From contig NZ_JACRSQ010000005.1 in the NCBI RefSeq assembly GCF_014384895.1, positions 1 through 64,000 on the forward strand: 64,000 nt of DNA, in the 5' to 3' direction. Shown in pieces: positions 24,242 through 33,336 of the stretch. The notes under the pieces are model-generated. The model saw nothing but the letters and a program-made list of their open reading frames with translations. It did not search any database and was not told where the DNA came from. The DNA comes from Bianquea renquensis. Lineage in GTDB: Bacteria > Bacillota > Clostridia > Lachnospirales > Bianqueaceae. The position numbers were made by a program, and so were the translations under genes. Positions within the stretch are counted from its first letter, which is position 1. Each line of letters begins with the position of its first letter.

Positions 24242-24489
24242 TCAGTGTTTTATGTCCGTTCCGACGATCCAGACCGCCAAGGGACGAGTAGTATTTTTCC
24301 GCAAAGGGCGCGAAAATACACAGGGTAAGATTTTGTTTTATAGTGCCTGCCTCCAAAACGGCTTCTAACCGTCCACAGGCGCGTTTTGCACCCCTCTCCG
24401 ACGCTTTAGTCAATAATTAAAAAAAGCACTTGAGAAAACGCTTCATGCAAGAAGTGTCCGGTGAAGGATAGGTGCATCCGGCAGCCATG

Positions 24490-24600
24490 GAGCAAAAGAT
24501 ATCCACAGAGGAAGGCATTCTGCACCGAGTCAACCGCGCCATCCAGTCGGAGGGTGTTTTTGCCATGAGTAAAGAGTGGCCTACAACAGCATCATAAAAT
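24490..24600 (+). pseudogene. IS1182-type transposase, C-terminal remnant
   Basis: EQKISTEEGILHRVNRAIQS followed by EGVFAMSKEW resembles the SIQVEGAF region near the end of IS1182-family transposases. The frame has no start and is broken soon after. It sits about 190 bases inside the right-hand GGACAGCCCC end, the right place for the 3' part of such a gene. The stretch 24601-24784 has no other gene. Confidence 0.5.
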
Positions 24601-24799
24601 ACAAACAGGCCGGTTGGGACAACTGCTGCGTAGGGACCCCAAAAGGAAGAACAGCGTACTTTTTTGGAAGGCAAATTTTGTCCCTCAGAGTTAGTATGCT
24701 GTTATTAGGCACTTTTCACCAATTTTTTCCAGCCTTATGCAAATAAAAAGGCTACCCCCCTCATGATTTCGCAAAATCATTTTGGGACAGCCCCGTTTT

Positions 24800-26199
24800 T
24801 GCACGCCGGCAAGGAAAGGAAGGGCAGAAGCCAGCGTGCAAAAGGAGGCAAATTGCACGCCGGCAGCGTCGAGACGCCTAAGTCGGCGGAGAAATGGGAA
24901 GAAAAATGCACGCCGGTGAGGCGAGGAAGTGCAGGGGTTAGCGTGCAAGAGGAGGCAAATTGCACGCCGGCAGCGTCGAGACGCCCATACCGGCGGAGAT
25001 ATGGGATGAAAATGCACGCCGGTGAGGCGAGGAAGTGCAGGGGCCAGCGTGCACACGGAGGCAAATTGTACGCCGTCAGCGTCGAGACGTCCAAGCCGGC
25101 GGAGAAACGAGATAAAAAATGCACGCCGTTAGGCGAAGAAGGGCAGAGGCCAGCGTACACACGGGGGCAAAATCCCCGCCGTCAGCGTCGAAACGTCCAA
25201 GCCGGCGGAGAAACGAGATGAAAAATGCACGCCGGCGAGATGAGGAACAGCAGAGGCCGGCGTGCAAAAGGAGGCAGAATCCCCGCCGCCATCGTCGAGA
25301 CGCCCAAGTCGGCGGAGAAATAGAATGAAAAATGCACGCCGGTGAGGCGAGGGACGGCAGAGGCCAGCGTGCAAGAGGAGGCAAAATCCCCGCCGCCATC
25401 GTCGAAACGCCCAAGCCGGCAGAGAAATAGAATGAAAAATGCACGCCGGTGAGGCGAAGAAGGGCAGAGGCCAGCGTGCACATGGAGGCAAATTGTACGC
25501 CGTCAGCGTCGAGACGCCCAAGCCGACGGAGAAACGAGATAAAAAATGCACGCCGGTGAGGAGAGGGACGGCAGAGGTCAGCGTGCACACGGAGGCAAAT
25601 TGTACGCCGGCAGATTCGAGACACCTAAGTCGGCGGAGAAACGAGATGAAAAATGCACGCCGGTGAGGAGAGGGACGGCAGAGGCCAGCGTGCAAGAGGA
25701 GGCAAAATCCCCGCCGTCAGCGTCGAGACGCCCAAGCCGGCGGAGAAATAGAATGAAAAATGCACGCCGGTGAGGCGAGGGACGGCAGAGGCCAGCGTGC
25801 ACACGGAGGCAAATTGTACGCCGTCAGCGTCGAAACGTCCAAGCCGGCGGAGAAATGGGAAGAAAAATGCACGCCGGTGAGGCGAGGAAGGGCAGAGGCC
25901 AGCGTACACAAGGAGGCAAATTGTACGCCGCCATCGTCGAAACGCCCAAGCCGGCGGAGAAACAGAATGAAAAATGCACGCCGGCGAGGCGAGGAAGTGC
26001 AGAGGCCAGCGTGCAAGAGGAGGCAAAATGCACGCCGCCATCGTCGAGACGCCCAAGCCGGCGGAGAAACAGAATGAAAAATGTACGCCGGTGAGGCGAG
26101 GAAGGGTAGAGGCCAGCGTACACACGGAGGCAAAATCCCCGCCGCCACCGTCGAAACGCCCAAGCCGCCGGAGAAACAGAATGAAAAATGCACGCCGGC
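24800..26199. repeat. Tandem array: 13 copies of a 107-bp structured repeat
   Basis: TGCACGCCGG recurs at 24800, 24907, 25013, 25120, 25226, 25333, 25440, 25547, 25654, 25761, 25868, 25975, 26082 (as TGTACGCCGG) and 26189 (end of array), spaced 106 or 107 bases. Each unit has a hairpin of TGCACGCCGG with CCAGCGTGCA around about 20 bases, then GAGGCAAA, then a second fold with GCGTC-GA-GACGC nested inside CGCCG and CGGCG. Units differ at a few linked sites: TTGTACGCC or ATCCCCGCC, GTCAGCGTC or GCCATCGTC, and the linker before the next unit. Minus-strand frames stay open over hundreds of bases in all three frames with no consistent start, so I read it as non-coding. Confidence 0.92.
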
Positions 26200-26275
26200 G
26201 GGTAGTCTTCCAATATATGCAGGGGCAGGACAATCCTTTTCCCGGCAGCCCCTTGCGCCATGTCTTTATCCTCTT

Positions 26276-27205
26276 TTATGCAAACAAACCCTTAAGCCAA
26301 TCGAGGAAACTTTCAAACCAGCCTTTAAGCGTGTTGAGAAATCCCTGTCCTTCCTCAGAATTGGCGAAGCTGGTAACCGTATCCATCACCTGGTTGGCTT
26401 TATTTTTGATATTGGATGCGACCGTGTCCCAGTCAATATCCAGAGTCCGCATCTTGTCAAACAGGGAAACCAATTTAGCGTAGGTTTCATCCGATAGGCT
26501 GACTTCATACCGCTGCAATGTATCGGTCACGATGGTTTCGATTTGCTCTCGGGTCTCCGGCTTTTGTTCGCTGATAGTAACCTTTATATCGCTGACGATG
26601 TCGGAGGCTTTTTTCTGTGCCTCATTTTTAGCTGTTTCCGTGTCCTGACCACTTGCTTCTGCCTGACTTGCCAGTTCATCCCCTATAGTAACGGAGAGCA
26701 GGACTTCTTCATTGACCGCTTCTTTGACCTCCGGATCAATGGTGGCTCCGCTGGATGTCTCATAGGCTTTCATGATGCCAGTTAGAGCTGCTGTGCCAGA
26801 TACATCGTAGGGGGCGGAGATCTGGATCTTTGCATCGGTAATTCCGGCTGTGATCAACGCATCCGCATAATTCTGCTTTGTAATGTAGGTGATATGCTCG
26901 GAGGTGGTGATATCCAAGCCGGATCCCTTTTCTGTGTAGGTAATCATGGCTGAGGATATGGCTTTTGAGCCGATTTTTCCGCTGGGAACAATGTTGCCCA
27001 GTGTCTCGTGTTCTTCTTTATTGGTGATGGTCAGGATCAACGTATCGTCCTCAACCCCAAACTCTTCTAGCAGTGCCTCCTTTTGAGCATCCGTCAGGTC
27101 TTCCCCCAAAATGGCAATGCTGTCCCCCACAGCGGTATCCGCGCGGGAGGTCATGGGTATCAGCAGGAGCAGGCCCATCAGACATAGCGACCATAAGCGT
27201 TTCAT
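26276..27205 (-). CDS. DUF1002 exported protein (YpuA-like)
   Basis: 309 residues. An N-terminal signal peptide (KRLWSLCLMGLLLLIPMTS-RAD) is followed by GDSIAILGEDLTDAQKEALL and VPSGKIGSKAISSAMITYTE, typical of DUF1002 (PF06207; YpuA of Bacillus). The second half is helical and charged and ends with FESFLDWLKGLFA. The family is secreted or surface-held; function unknown. GGAGGG precedes the ATG and a promoter lies upstream. Its 3' end is about 80 bases from the tandem repeats. Confidence 0.88.
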   Translation of the reverse strand: MKRLWSLCLMGLLLLIPMTSRADTAVGDSIAILGEDLTDAQKEALLEEFGVEDDTLILTITNKEEHETLGNIVPSGKIGSKAISSAMITYTEKGSGLDITTSEHITYITKQNYADALITAGITDAKIQISAPYDVSGTAALTGIMKAYETSSGATIDPEVKEAVNEEVLLSVTIGDELASQAEASGQDTETAKNEAQKKASDIVSDIKVTISEQKPETREQIETIVTDTLQRYEVSLSDETYAKLVSLFDKMRTLDIDWDTVASNIKNKANQVMDTVTSFANSEEGQGFLNTLKGWFESFLDWLKGLFA

Positions 27206-27236
27206 AAGCTTCCCTCCATTGTTTCTTTTTGTATCT

Positions 27237-27265
27237 ATTGTAGACTATGTTGCGACCTTTGGCAA
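27237..27265 (-). promoter_or_regulatory. Promoter of the DUF1002 gene
   Basis: Minus strand TTGCCA, 17-bp spacer, TACAAT. No clear promoter for the divergent ThuA gene was found in 27266-27456. Confidence 0.65.
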
Positions 27266-27456
27266 TGACTTTTAAAAAGTTGTAAGAATCCTGACAGATG
27301 GAGAAAGTTAGCAATAATTGTCTGGCCAAGGGAAAGAAATGGCAAGTCAAAGGAAGAGAATTGTGCTAAGATGTACAGAGAATGGATGGAGGCCCTGATC
27401 GGAACTCTGTCGATTGATGCTATCAAGACGGTTGAAGGAATGAAAGGAGTTGTACA

Positions 27457-28179
27457 ATGAAAAGAGCATTGCTTTTCCAGGGCGGCTGGGATGGACATGA
27501 ACCAAAGTTAACCTCCGCAAGATTCTCTAGAATTTTACAGGAAGAGGGATTTCAGACGGAGATCTCCGATACGCTGGATTGTCTGGCCGATCTCGATGCG
27601 CTGATGGAGCTGGATTTGTTGGTGGCGTGCTGGACCGGAGGCGAAATCAAAAGCGAATATACACGAAACGTGGCGAAGGCCGTGGGCGCTGGCGTTGGGT
27701 TGGCCGGTTGCCATGGCGGAATGTGCGATTCGTTCCGCCAGGATACGGAATGGCAGTTTATAACCGGTGGTCAGTGGGTCAGCCATCCCGGCGGGGATGG
27801 CGTGGAATACACGGTTAACATCAAAAGCTCTTCCAGCCCCATCGTGTATGGTCTAGAGGACTTTACAGTCAAGAGTGAACATTACTACCTGCATGTGGAC
27901 CCAGCCATCGAGGTATTGGCGACCACCCGCTTCCCCCTCATCAGCTACTATCATATCTCCAACAAGGCTGTGGACATGCCGGTCATCTGGACAAAGCGCT
28001 GGGGAAATGGACGTGTATTTTACAATTCCCTGGGGCATCATGACGATGTGTTTGAAAATTCCCCGACGGCGGAAGTGCTGATGCGGCGCGGTATGCTGTG
28101 GGCGGCTGAGGGCAAGGAAATCGCCGTGCGCGAAGGGCTCACCACAGATGCTTTTGAAAATAACGCCAAAATGTATTGA
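27457..28179 (+). CDS. ThuA-like domain protein
   Basis: 240 residues with the glutamine-amidotransferase-like ThuA fold: LLVACWTGGEI, GVGLAGCHGGMCDSF, a KSEHYYLHVDP segment and GNGRVFYNSLGHHDD near residue 185. ThuA members act in disaccharide and keto-sugar catabolism, usually beside Gfo/Idh/MocA oxidoreductases, and one follows here after 25 bases. The two are probably enzymes of one sugar oxidation route; the sugar is unknown. GAAAGGAG lies before the ATG. Confidence 0.9.
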   Translation: MKRALLFQGGWDGHEPKLTSARFSRILQEEGFQTEISDTLDCLADLDALMELDLLVACWTGGEIKSEYTRNVAKAVGAGVGLAGCHGGMCDSFRQDTEWQFITGGQWVSHPGGDGVEYTVNIKSSSSPIVYGLEDFTVKSEHYYLHVDPAIEVLATTRFPLISYYHISNKAVDMPVIWTKRWGNGRVFYNSLGHHDDVFENSPTAEVLMRRGMLWAAEGKEIAVREGLTTDAFENNAKMY

Positions 28180-28204
28180 CCGATAATAGCAGGAGGATAT
28201 TCCC

Positions 28205-29314
28205 ATGAGAACGATGAAGATTGGAATCGTCGGCTGCGGCTCCATCAGCGGCATCTATCTGAAGAATTTGACATACCGGTACAAGGAGGTCGAGATCATC
28301 GGGGTTTGCGACCTGATTCGAGAGCGCGCGGAGAAAGCGGTGGAGGAATATAAGATTCCTAAGCTGTACGAGGATATGTATGAGCTCTTCGCGGACCCGG
28401 ATGTGGACATTGTGCTGAATCTGACCCGGCCATATGAGCATTTCGGCGTTACAAGCGAAGCGCTAAAGGCAGGCAAACATGTGTATTCCGAAAAGCCCCT
28501 GGGGGCGACGCTGGAAGAGGGGAGAGAACTGATTGCCCTGGCGAAGGAGAAAAATTTGCTCATCGGCGGGGCTCCGGATACATTTATGGGGGCGGGAATC
28601 CAGACTTGCCGTAAACTGATGGACGACGGATATATCGGAACGCCGGTAGGCGCGTCAGCCTTTATGGTCTGTCACGGGCATGAGACATGGCATCCAGACC
28701 CGGAATTCTACTACAAATTCGGCGGCGGCCCGATGATGGACATGGGGCCCTATTATTTGACGGCTCTCGTCAATTTGTTGGGCGCGGTTGCGTCCATCTC
28801 CGGCATGACCAAAAGCACATTTTCCCAGAGAACCATCACTAGCGAGCCTCACTATGGCGAGATCGTCGATGTGGATGTGCCAACCTACATTACAGGTATG
28901 ATGCAATTCGCCTGCGGCGCCATCGGCACAATCTTCACCACATTTGATGTGTATAAGGCGGAAATGCCTTGGATTGAGATCTACGGTTCACAGGGGACGC
29001 TGTCTGTACCAGACCCTAACGGATTTGGTGGTCCTGTGCGACTGTACCGGCCGGAGGAAGGTCGATTCTATGATATACCGCTGACCTTTGGCTATGCAGA
29101 CAACAGCCGGGGCATGGGATTGGCGGATATGGCAAAGGCGATCCAGACGGGCCGAAACTTCCGTGCCAGCAGTGATATCACGTTCCATGTGTTGGAGATC
29201 ATGACCGGCTTCCAGCGGAGTCAGGAACAGGGCCGGCATATCGCGCTGGAGTCCCGTCCGTCCCGCCCTGCGCCTATGCTGCGCCATGAGTTGGAGGGGA
29301 TCTTCGAAGTGTAA
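28205..29314 (+). CDS. Gfo/Idh/MocA family oxidoreductase
   Basis: 369 residues. GIVGCGSISGIYL is the NAD(P)-binding fold; the EKPLG motif near residue 97 carries the catalytic lysine, and GGGPMMDMGPYYL with YYLTALVNLLG is common in sugar dehydrogenases of this family. GGAGG lies 8 bases before the ATG. Co-transcribed with the ThuA gene. Likely oxidises a sugar or polyol; substrate unknown. Confidence 0.92.
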   Translation: MRTMKIGIVGCGSISGIYLKNLTYRYKEVEIIGVCDLIRERAEKAVEEYKIPKLYEDMYELFADPDVDIVLNLTRPYEHFGVTSEALKAGKHVYSEKPLGATLEEGRELIALAKEKNLLIGGAPDTFMGAGIQTCRKLMDDGYIGTPVGASAFMVCHGHETWHPDPEFYYKFGGGPMMDMGPYYLTALVNLLGAVASISGMTKSTFSQRTITSEPHYGEIVDVDVPTYITGMMQFACGAIGTIFTTFDVYKAEMPWIEIYGSQGTLSVPDPNGFGGPVRLYRPEEGRFYDIPLTFGYADNSRGMGLADMAKAIQTGRNFRASSDITFHVLEIMTGFQRSQEQGRHIALESRPSRPAPMLRHELEGIFEV

Positions 29315-29345
29315 ATGGAGTACGATTCCCGATAGGAGGACCGGT

Positions 29346-30047
29346 ATGGAGATACGTACATTTTCCGATTTTTGCACAGCTGTGTTGGACTGTGGATTTT
29401 CCATGGGGGGAGGCAACAGCGAGGGCATCTATTCCATTATACCTTGGCGGTGGGATGAAGTCCCACCGTATGACACGCCAGTCTGCTGGCATACAGGAGA
29501 CCCGGAAACCGACCCATGGGAATGGCGCATACGCGTGCTGGAGGAGCGCCGCGACATCGCCTACGCAAAGGTCTTTTTCCGAAAGAGCGGTTATATTGCA
29601 AGGGACTGGTACCCATATTTTATAGCGGCGCGGCGCGGGAACACGTCATTGGAAGAAGAGTACGGAAACGGTAGGATCAGCCAGTATGCAAGGCGAATCT
29701 ACGCGGTGATTGAAGAGAATGGAGTCGTGCCACTTCACGCCATCAAGAAGCTAGTGGGGGTTGAAAAGGAGGACAAAGCGCAGTTTGAGCGAGCGCTTGT
29801 GGAGTTGCAGATGAAGCTGTACATCACCATGTGCGGGGCACAGCAAAAACGGTCTCAGGCAGGAGAGGAGTACGGCTGGTCCTCCACGGTTTTCTGTCCG
29901 ACAGAACTGTTTTGGGGAAAGGAGATGGAAGAGGAGGCGGCCGCCATCACAAGAGAGGTTGCCATTGAGCGGATTGCGGAGCAGGTGTACAGACTGAACC
30001 CTCAGGCGGAAAAGAAAAAGATTTGGAAGTTCATTACTGGGATGTAG
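29346..30047 (+). CDS. AlkZ-related protein
   Basis: 233 residues. WHTGDPETDPWEWRIRV, KVFFRKSGYIARDWYPYFIA and FERALVELQMKLYITM match a clostridial group related to the AlkZ/YcaQ DNA glycosylases, which use a tandem winged-helix fold. Whether it has glycosylase activity is not known, and it is shorter than AlkZ. GGAGG lies 5 bases before the ATG at 29346. It ends the ThuA operon, 31 bases after the oxidoreductase, with no obvious functional link to it. Confidence 0.7.
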   Translation: MEIRTFSDFCTAVLDCGFSMGGGNSEGIYSIIPWRWDEVPPYDTPVCWHTGDPETDPWEWRIRVLEERRDIAYAKVFFRKSGYIARDWYPYFIAARRGNTSLEEEYGNGRISQYARRIYAVIEENGVVPLHAIKKLVGVEKEDKAQFERALVELQMKLYITMCGAQQKRSQAGEEYGWSSTVFCPTELFWGKEMEEEAAAITREVAIERIAEQVYRLNPQAEKKKIWKFITGM

Positions 30048-30060
30048 GCTCCCCATAGAA

Positions 30061-30107
30061 AAGGCTCCCTGTTCACAGAGATTCGGCATCTGTTGACAGG
30101 GAGCCTT
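30061..30107. terminator. Bidirectional terminator
   Basis: AAGGCTCCCTGT and ACAGGGAGCCTT form a perfect 12-bp stem with a loop of about 23 bases, between two converging genes. On the minus strand the stem ends in CCTTTTCT. Confidence 0.75.
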
Positions 30108-30115
30108 GTAGTAGA

Positions 30116-31843
30116 CTATTTTTCATTCCAACGTTTCTTTTTTCCACGGCTTTCCGATCTAGCTCCATGAGCGGCAGGCCTTCCCTTGCCAGCCTCGCCT
30201 CGATTGGTGGGCGTGCCTTTGCCTTTTCTCCCGCTTCCTTTCACATCCTGAGCCCGCTCAACATTGACGGCTTTTCCTTTGATCTGATTGTTCTTCATGC
30301 CAATCAAAACATCTTTGACGTAATCGACTGGGATATCGACAAAGGTAAAATTGTCGAAGATGTCGATGGCGCCGATGATCTTTCCCGGTATGCCAGTCTC
30401 ACCTGCGATGGCGCCGACAATATCCTTCGTCCGGATCTGCTGGTTTTTCCCGATATTGATGTACAGGCGAACCATATCCGCGTCCGAATACTCGCGTTCT
30501 GGAATTTTGGTTGGCGTAATGGAGATGTCGTCTTCTCCCTCGCTGGTATCATCGTAGAGCTCTCGTTTGAGGAGCGCGGCGGCGATATCCATGACGGAAT
30601 AATCTTCTTCCACCAGGCTCTCCACAAGGTTGACATACTTGGTCAGATGGCCCTCGTCGATGGAAGCTTTCAATTCGTTGAGAAAGGCGCGGGTCTTAAC
30701 CTCCTCGATGTCGCTGAGAGTGGGAAGCCGCTGAGGAAGGATTTTGCTGCCAGTATAGCGCATAATATCCCGGAGCTTGTAGACCTCTTTCCCCACAGCG
30801 AAAGTATACGCCTTGCCCGTCTTGCCAGCCCGGCCAGTTCGGCCGATCCGGTGAACGTAGTACTCTTCATCGGACGGTATGTCATAGTTAAATACGATAT
30901 CGATATCGTCCACATCGATGCCGCGAGCCGCCACATCTGTCGCCACCAAAATCTCAATGGTCCCCTGGCGAAATTTCTTCATGACCAGATCGCGCTGGAC
31001 TTGCTTTAGATCCCCGTGAAGACCGTCGGCAAAATAGCCGCGGCCTTGCAGCTGCTGCGTCAGCTCGTCCACTCGCTTCTTTGTATTGCAAAAGACCATG
31101 GAGCGCTCCGGCGAATACAAATCGATGAGCCGGCACAGGGCTTCTAGCTTCATTTTTTCTTTGACTTCAAAGTAAATCTGTTCAATCTTGGGAACCGTTA
31201 ATTCCTTAGGCGTTGTCTTGATCAGCTGGGGATCCCGCTGGTATTGCTTCGTCAGATCAAGGATCTCCTGCGGCATGGTGGCGGAAAATAAAATCGTCTG
31301 CCGTTCCTCCACTGGCATCTGAGACAGAATCAGCTCAATGTCTTCGCGAAAGCCCATGTCCAGCATTTCATCGGCCTCGTCCAGCACAACCATCTGGACG
31401 TGTGAGACCTTAATCGTATGGCGCCGCATGTGATCCATGAAGCGGCCGGGAGTGCCGATGATAATCTGTGCCCCCTTTTTTAAAGCGGAGATCTGGCGAT
31501 CGATGGGCTGTCCGCCGTAAACAGGTACGACCTTGATATTGTCTTTATACTTCAGGAGTTTGCGAAATTCTTCGCAGACTTGGATGGCCAGTTCCCGTGT
31601 CGGACACAGGATCACCGCTTGCAGATACCGATCATCCGGATCGATCTGTTCGATGCAGGGGATCCCAAATGCAGCTGTTTTGCCGGTCCCTGTCTGTGAC
31701 TGTCCGATGACGTCCTGTCCGGACATAATGATTTCGATGGCCTGCGATTGGATGGGAGTGGCTTCCTCAAATCCCATATCCTGCACGGCACGGATAACCT
31801 CTTCCGAGAGGTTCATGTCTTCAAAGTTTTTATATTCTGTCAT
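30116..31843 (-). CDS. deaD: DEAD-box RNA helicase (DeaD/CshA type) with DbpA RNA-binding domain
   Basis: 575 residues. Q motif near residue 25, Walker A AQTGTGKTA-type (SQTGTGKTA), PTRELA, DEAD, SAT, and HRIGRTGRAG in the second RecA domain; the DbpA-type RNA-binding domain follows (about residues 475-545), then a basic glycine-rich tail. Such helicases help ribosome assembly and RNA decay at low temperature. Its 5' UTR of about 100 nt contains a long hairpin (31898-31946), as often seen for cold-controlled helicases. Confidence 0.94.
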   Translation of the reverse strand: MTEYKNFEDMNLSEEVIRAVQDMGFEEATPIQSQAIEIIMSGQDVIGQSQTGTGKTAAFGIPCIEQIDPDDRYLQAVILCPTRELAIQVCEEFRKLLKYKDNIKVVPVYGGQPIDRQISALKKGAQIIIGTPGRFMDHMRRHTIKVSHVQMVVLDEADEMLDMGFREDIELILSQMPVEERQTILFSATMPQEILDLTKQYQRDPQLIKTTPKELTVPKIEQIYFEVKEKMKLEALCRLIDLYSPERSMVFCNTKKRVDELTQQLQGRGYFADGLHGDLKQVQRDLVMKKFRQGTIEILVATDVAARGIDVDDIDIVFNYDIPSDEEYYVHRIGRTGRAGKTGKAYTFAVGKEVYKLRDIMRYTGSKILPQRLPTLSDIEEVKTRAFLNELKASIDEGHLTKYVNLVESLVEEDYSVMDIAAALLKRELYDDTSEGEDDISITPTKIPEREYSDADMVRLYINIGKNQQIRTKDIVGAIAGETGIPGKIIGAIDIFDNFTFVDIPVDYVKDVLIGMKNNQIKGKAVNVERAQDVKGSGRKGKGTPTNRGEAGKGRPAAHGARSESRGKKKRWNEK

Positions 31844-31897
31844 ACTTTCCTTTCAATGCTGTTTTGTCACAGCGAATTCTGTAAGTCCAAATAGAGT

Positions 31898-31946
31898 CTA
31901 TGTACCAAATGTTCACTGGGAAGATGAGAATCCATTTGATACATAG
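31898..31946 (-). promoter_or_regulatory. 14-bp hairpin in the helicase 5' UTR
   Basis: CTATGTATCAAATG and CATTTGGTACATAG pair over 14 bp with one G-T pair around a 21-nt loop, directly after the start of transcription. It may stabilise the mRNA or couple expression to temperature; this is inference. Confidence 0.55.
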
Positions 31947-31952
31947 TGTTTT

Positions 31953-31981
31953 ATTATACCATGATTTTACTTCAATGGCAA
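31953..31981 (-). promoter_or_regulatory. Promoter of the helicase gene
   Basis: Minus strand TTGCCA, 17-bp spacer, TATAAT. Confidence 0.75.
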
Positions 31982-32033
31982 GGGATTTTGGGATATTTCG
32001 AGAGCTTTGTTTGAAGAAGTCACGGCGCTTCCC

Positions 32034-32062
32034 TTGACAAGGTTTCCATTTTATAGTACACT
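32034..32062 (+). promoter_or_regulatory. Promoter of the acetyltransferase-cyclophilin pair
   Basis: TTGACA, 17-bp spacer, TACACT. Confidence 0.7.
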
Positions 32063-32115
32063 TGCCAATGACTGAAGAGGAAAGGCGATTATAAGACAGG
32101 AAGGCGGTGCAAGAG

Positions 32116-32736
32116 ATGAGTGATTGCTTAACGCCGATTACCCTAGAGAATTTTGATAGGATTTATCAGCGGGTGACTCGGGATTTTCCGGACAATGAGC
32201 ATCCGCCTTACGGAGCGATGCGGTCCAGAACGAAGCGGGGAGTATCCGAAGGATTTCTCTTTCAAGCCGACGGGATTGACTGCGCCTATGTGTTTACTGT
32301 GACAGAGCCAGAACAGAATGTGGTGCTACTCTACTTATTAGCTGTCTACGAGGAATATAGAGGGAGCGGTATCGGCGGGCGTTTCATGAAAGCGCTGGGG
32401 GAACAGTTTGCGCAGACAGCTGGAATTCTGATCGAGGTGGAAAAGCCGGAGCTGGCGCAGTCGGACGCGGAGCGGCGGACCCGGACGCGGAGAATTGCGT
32501 TCTATGAGCGTGCGGGCTATGCGATAGTGCCAGGATTCGAATATTATTCCATTTGGGATGTTCCGTATCATATCATGGCCTTGCCGAGACGTCGAGCCAT
32601 GGAAGACTTGGCGGCTGGAGCACCCGCAGCGCTCCGGGGCGCCTACTTGAAGCTTATCGGGCAAAACAATATTCATAAGCTTGTCATCCGCACGCAAGCG
32701 CAGAAATTTACTGATGAAAAGGAGAATGCCACATGA
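32116..32736 (+). CDS. GNAT-family N-acetyltransferase
   Basis: 206 residues. The acetyl-CoA loop is seen as YRGSGIGGRFMKAL near residue 80, with beta-strand LYLLAVYEEYRG before it and a RIAFYERAGY segment after. The acceptor is unknown. About 50 C-terminal residues beyond the domain are unassigned. I chose the ATG at 32116; a GTG at 32107 is too close to AGGAAGG. Its stop codon overlaps the start of the cyclophilin gene by 4 bases (ATGA), so the two are translationally coupled. Confidence 0.8.
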   Translation: MSDCLTPITLENFDRIYQRVTRDFPDNEHPPYGAMRSRTKRGVSEGFLFQADGIDCAYVFTVTEPEQNVVLLYLLAVYEEYRGSGIGGRFMKALGEQFAQTAGILIEVEKPELAQSDAERRTRTRRIAFYERAGYAIVPGFEYYSIWDVPYHIMALPRRRAMEDLAAGAPAALRGAYLKLIGQNNIHKLVIRTQAQKFTDEKENAT

Positions 32737-33209
32737 TCACGATCACAATGCAAAATGGAAAACAGATAAAGCTGGAGCTGTACCCGGAGGCAGCGCCCAT
32801 AACGGTACAGAATTTTGTTGACCTGGTGAAAAAAGGATTTTACAACGGCCTGACATTTCACAGGGTTATCTCCGGTTTCATGATTCAGGGAGGTTGTCCG
32901 AAGGGAGATGGAACCGGGGGACCTGGCTACCATATTAAGGGCGAATTTTCACAGAACGGCGTTTCCAATCCCATCCGCCACACTCGCGGCGTCATCTCCA
33001 TGGCGCGGGCCATGGATCCAAATTCTGCCGGTTCGCAGTTTTTTATCATGCACGCGGATGCGCCTCATCTGGACGGCTCCTACGCCGCCTTTGGGAAGGT
33101 CGTCGAAGGGATGGACGTGGTGGATGAGATCGCAGCGGTCAGTGTGGATTACTCGGACAAACCGACGGCCCCACAGGTGATGGAAAGAATTGAATATACG
33201 GAAGAGTAA
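32733..33209 (+). CDS. Peptidyl-prolyl cis-trans isomerase, cyclophilin type
   Basis: 158 residues, no signal peptide, so cytoplasmic. FHRVISGFMIQGG, SAGSQFFIMHADAPHLDG and YAAFGKVVEGMDVVD are the cyclophilin core with the catalytic arginine in FHRV. It speeds proline isomerisation in folding proteins. Second gene of a pair with the acetyltransferase; strong terminator follows. Confidence 0.95.
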   Translation: MITITMQNGKQIKLELYPEAAPITVQNFVDLVKKGFYNGLTFHRVISGFMIQGGCPKGDGTGGPGYHIKGEFSQNGVSNPIRHTRGVISMARAMDPNSAGSQFFIMHADAPHLDGSYAAFGKVVEGMDVVDEIAAVSVDYSDKPTAPQVMERIEYTEE

Positions 33210-33216
33210 AAGCTTC

Positions 33217-33246
33217 CCACCCTATCTCCTGGTAGGGTGGTTTTTT
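33217..33246 (+). terminator. Intrinsic terminator after the cyclophilin gene
   Basis: CCACCCTATC and GGTAGGGTGG (one G-T pair), 4-nt loop, then TTTTTT. Confidence 0.88.
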
Positions 33247-33336
33247 CAGGCCGTATTGGATTGCGGCAAATAAAGGCTTGATTTTTTTTCTCGGATATGG
33301 CAGAATAAGAGAAACCGTATGAAGAAGGTGTAGGAA

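Larger units (their letters stand above)
22793..24794. mobile_element. Decayed mobile island bounded by inverted insertion-sequence ends
   Basis: GGGGCTGTCC at 22793 and its inverted copy GGACAGCCCC at 24785 (each continuing into an AAAATG-like tract) face each other like the ends of one element. Between them lie a recombinase remnant, a small transposon-type protein, two small membrane proteins and a transposase remnant. The inner genes are of different origin from the ends, so this is a nested and decayed composite. Confidence 0.5.

Noticed and set aside
24087..24413. 108-residue minus-strand frame upstream of small membrane protein A
   Set aside because: It overlaps the promoter and coding region of the better supported gene at 23978-24166 in another phase and has no good ribosome site.
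24800..26199. CRISPR array
   Set aside because: Repeats are regular, but the units are 107 bp of nearly the same sequence with no unique spacers, and no cas genes are near.
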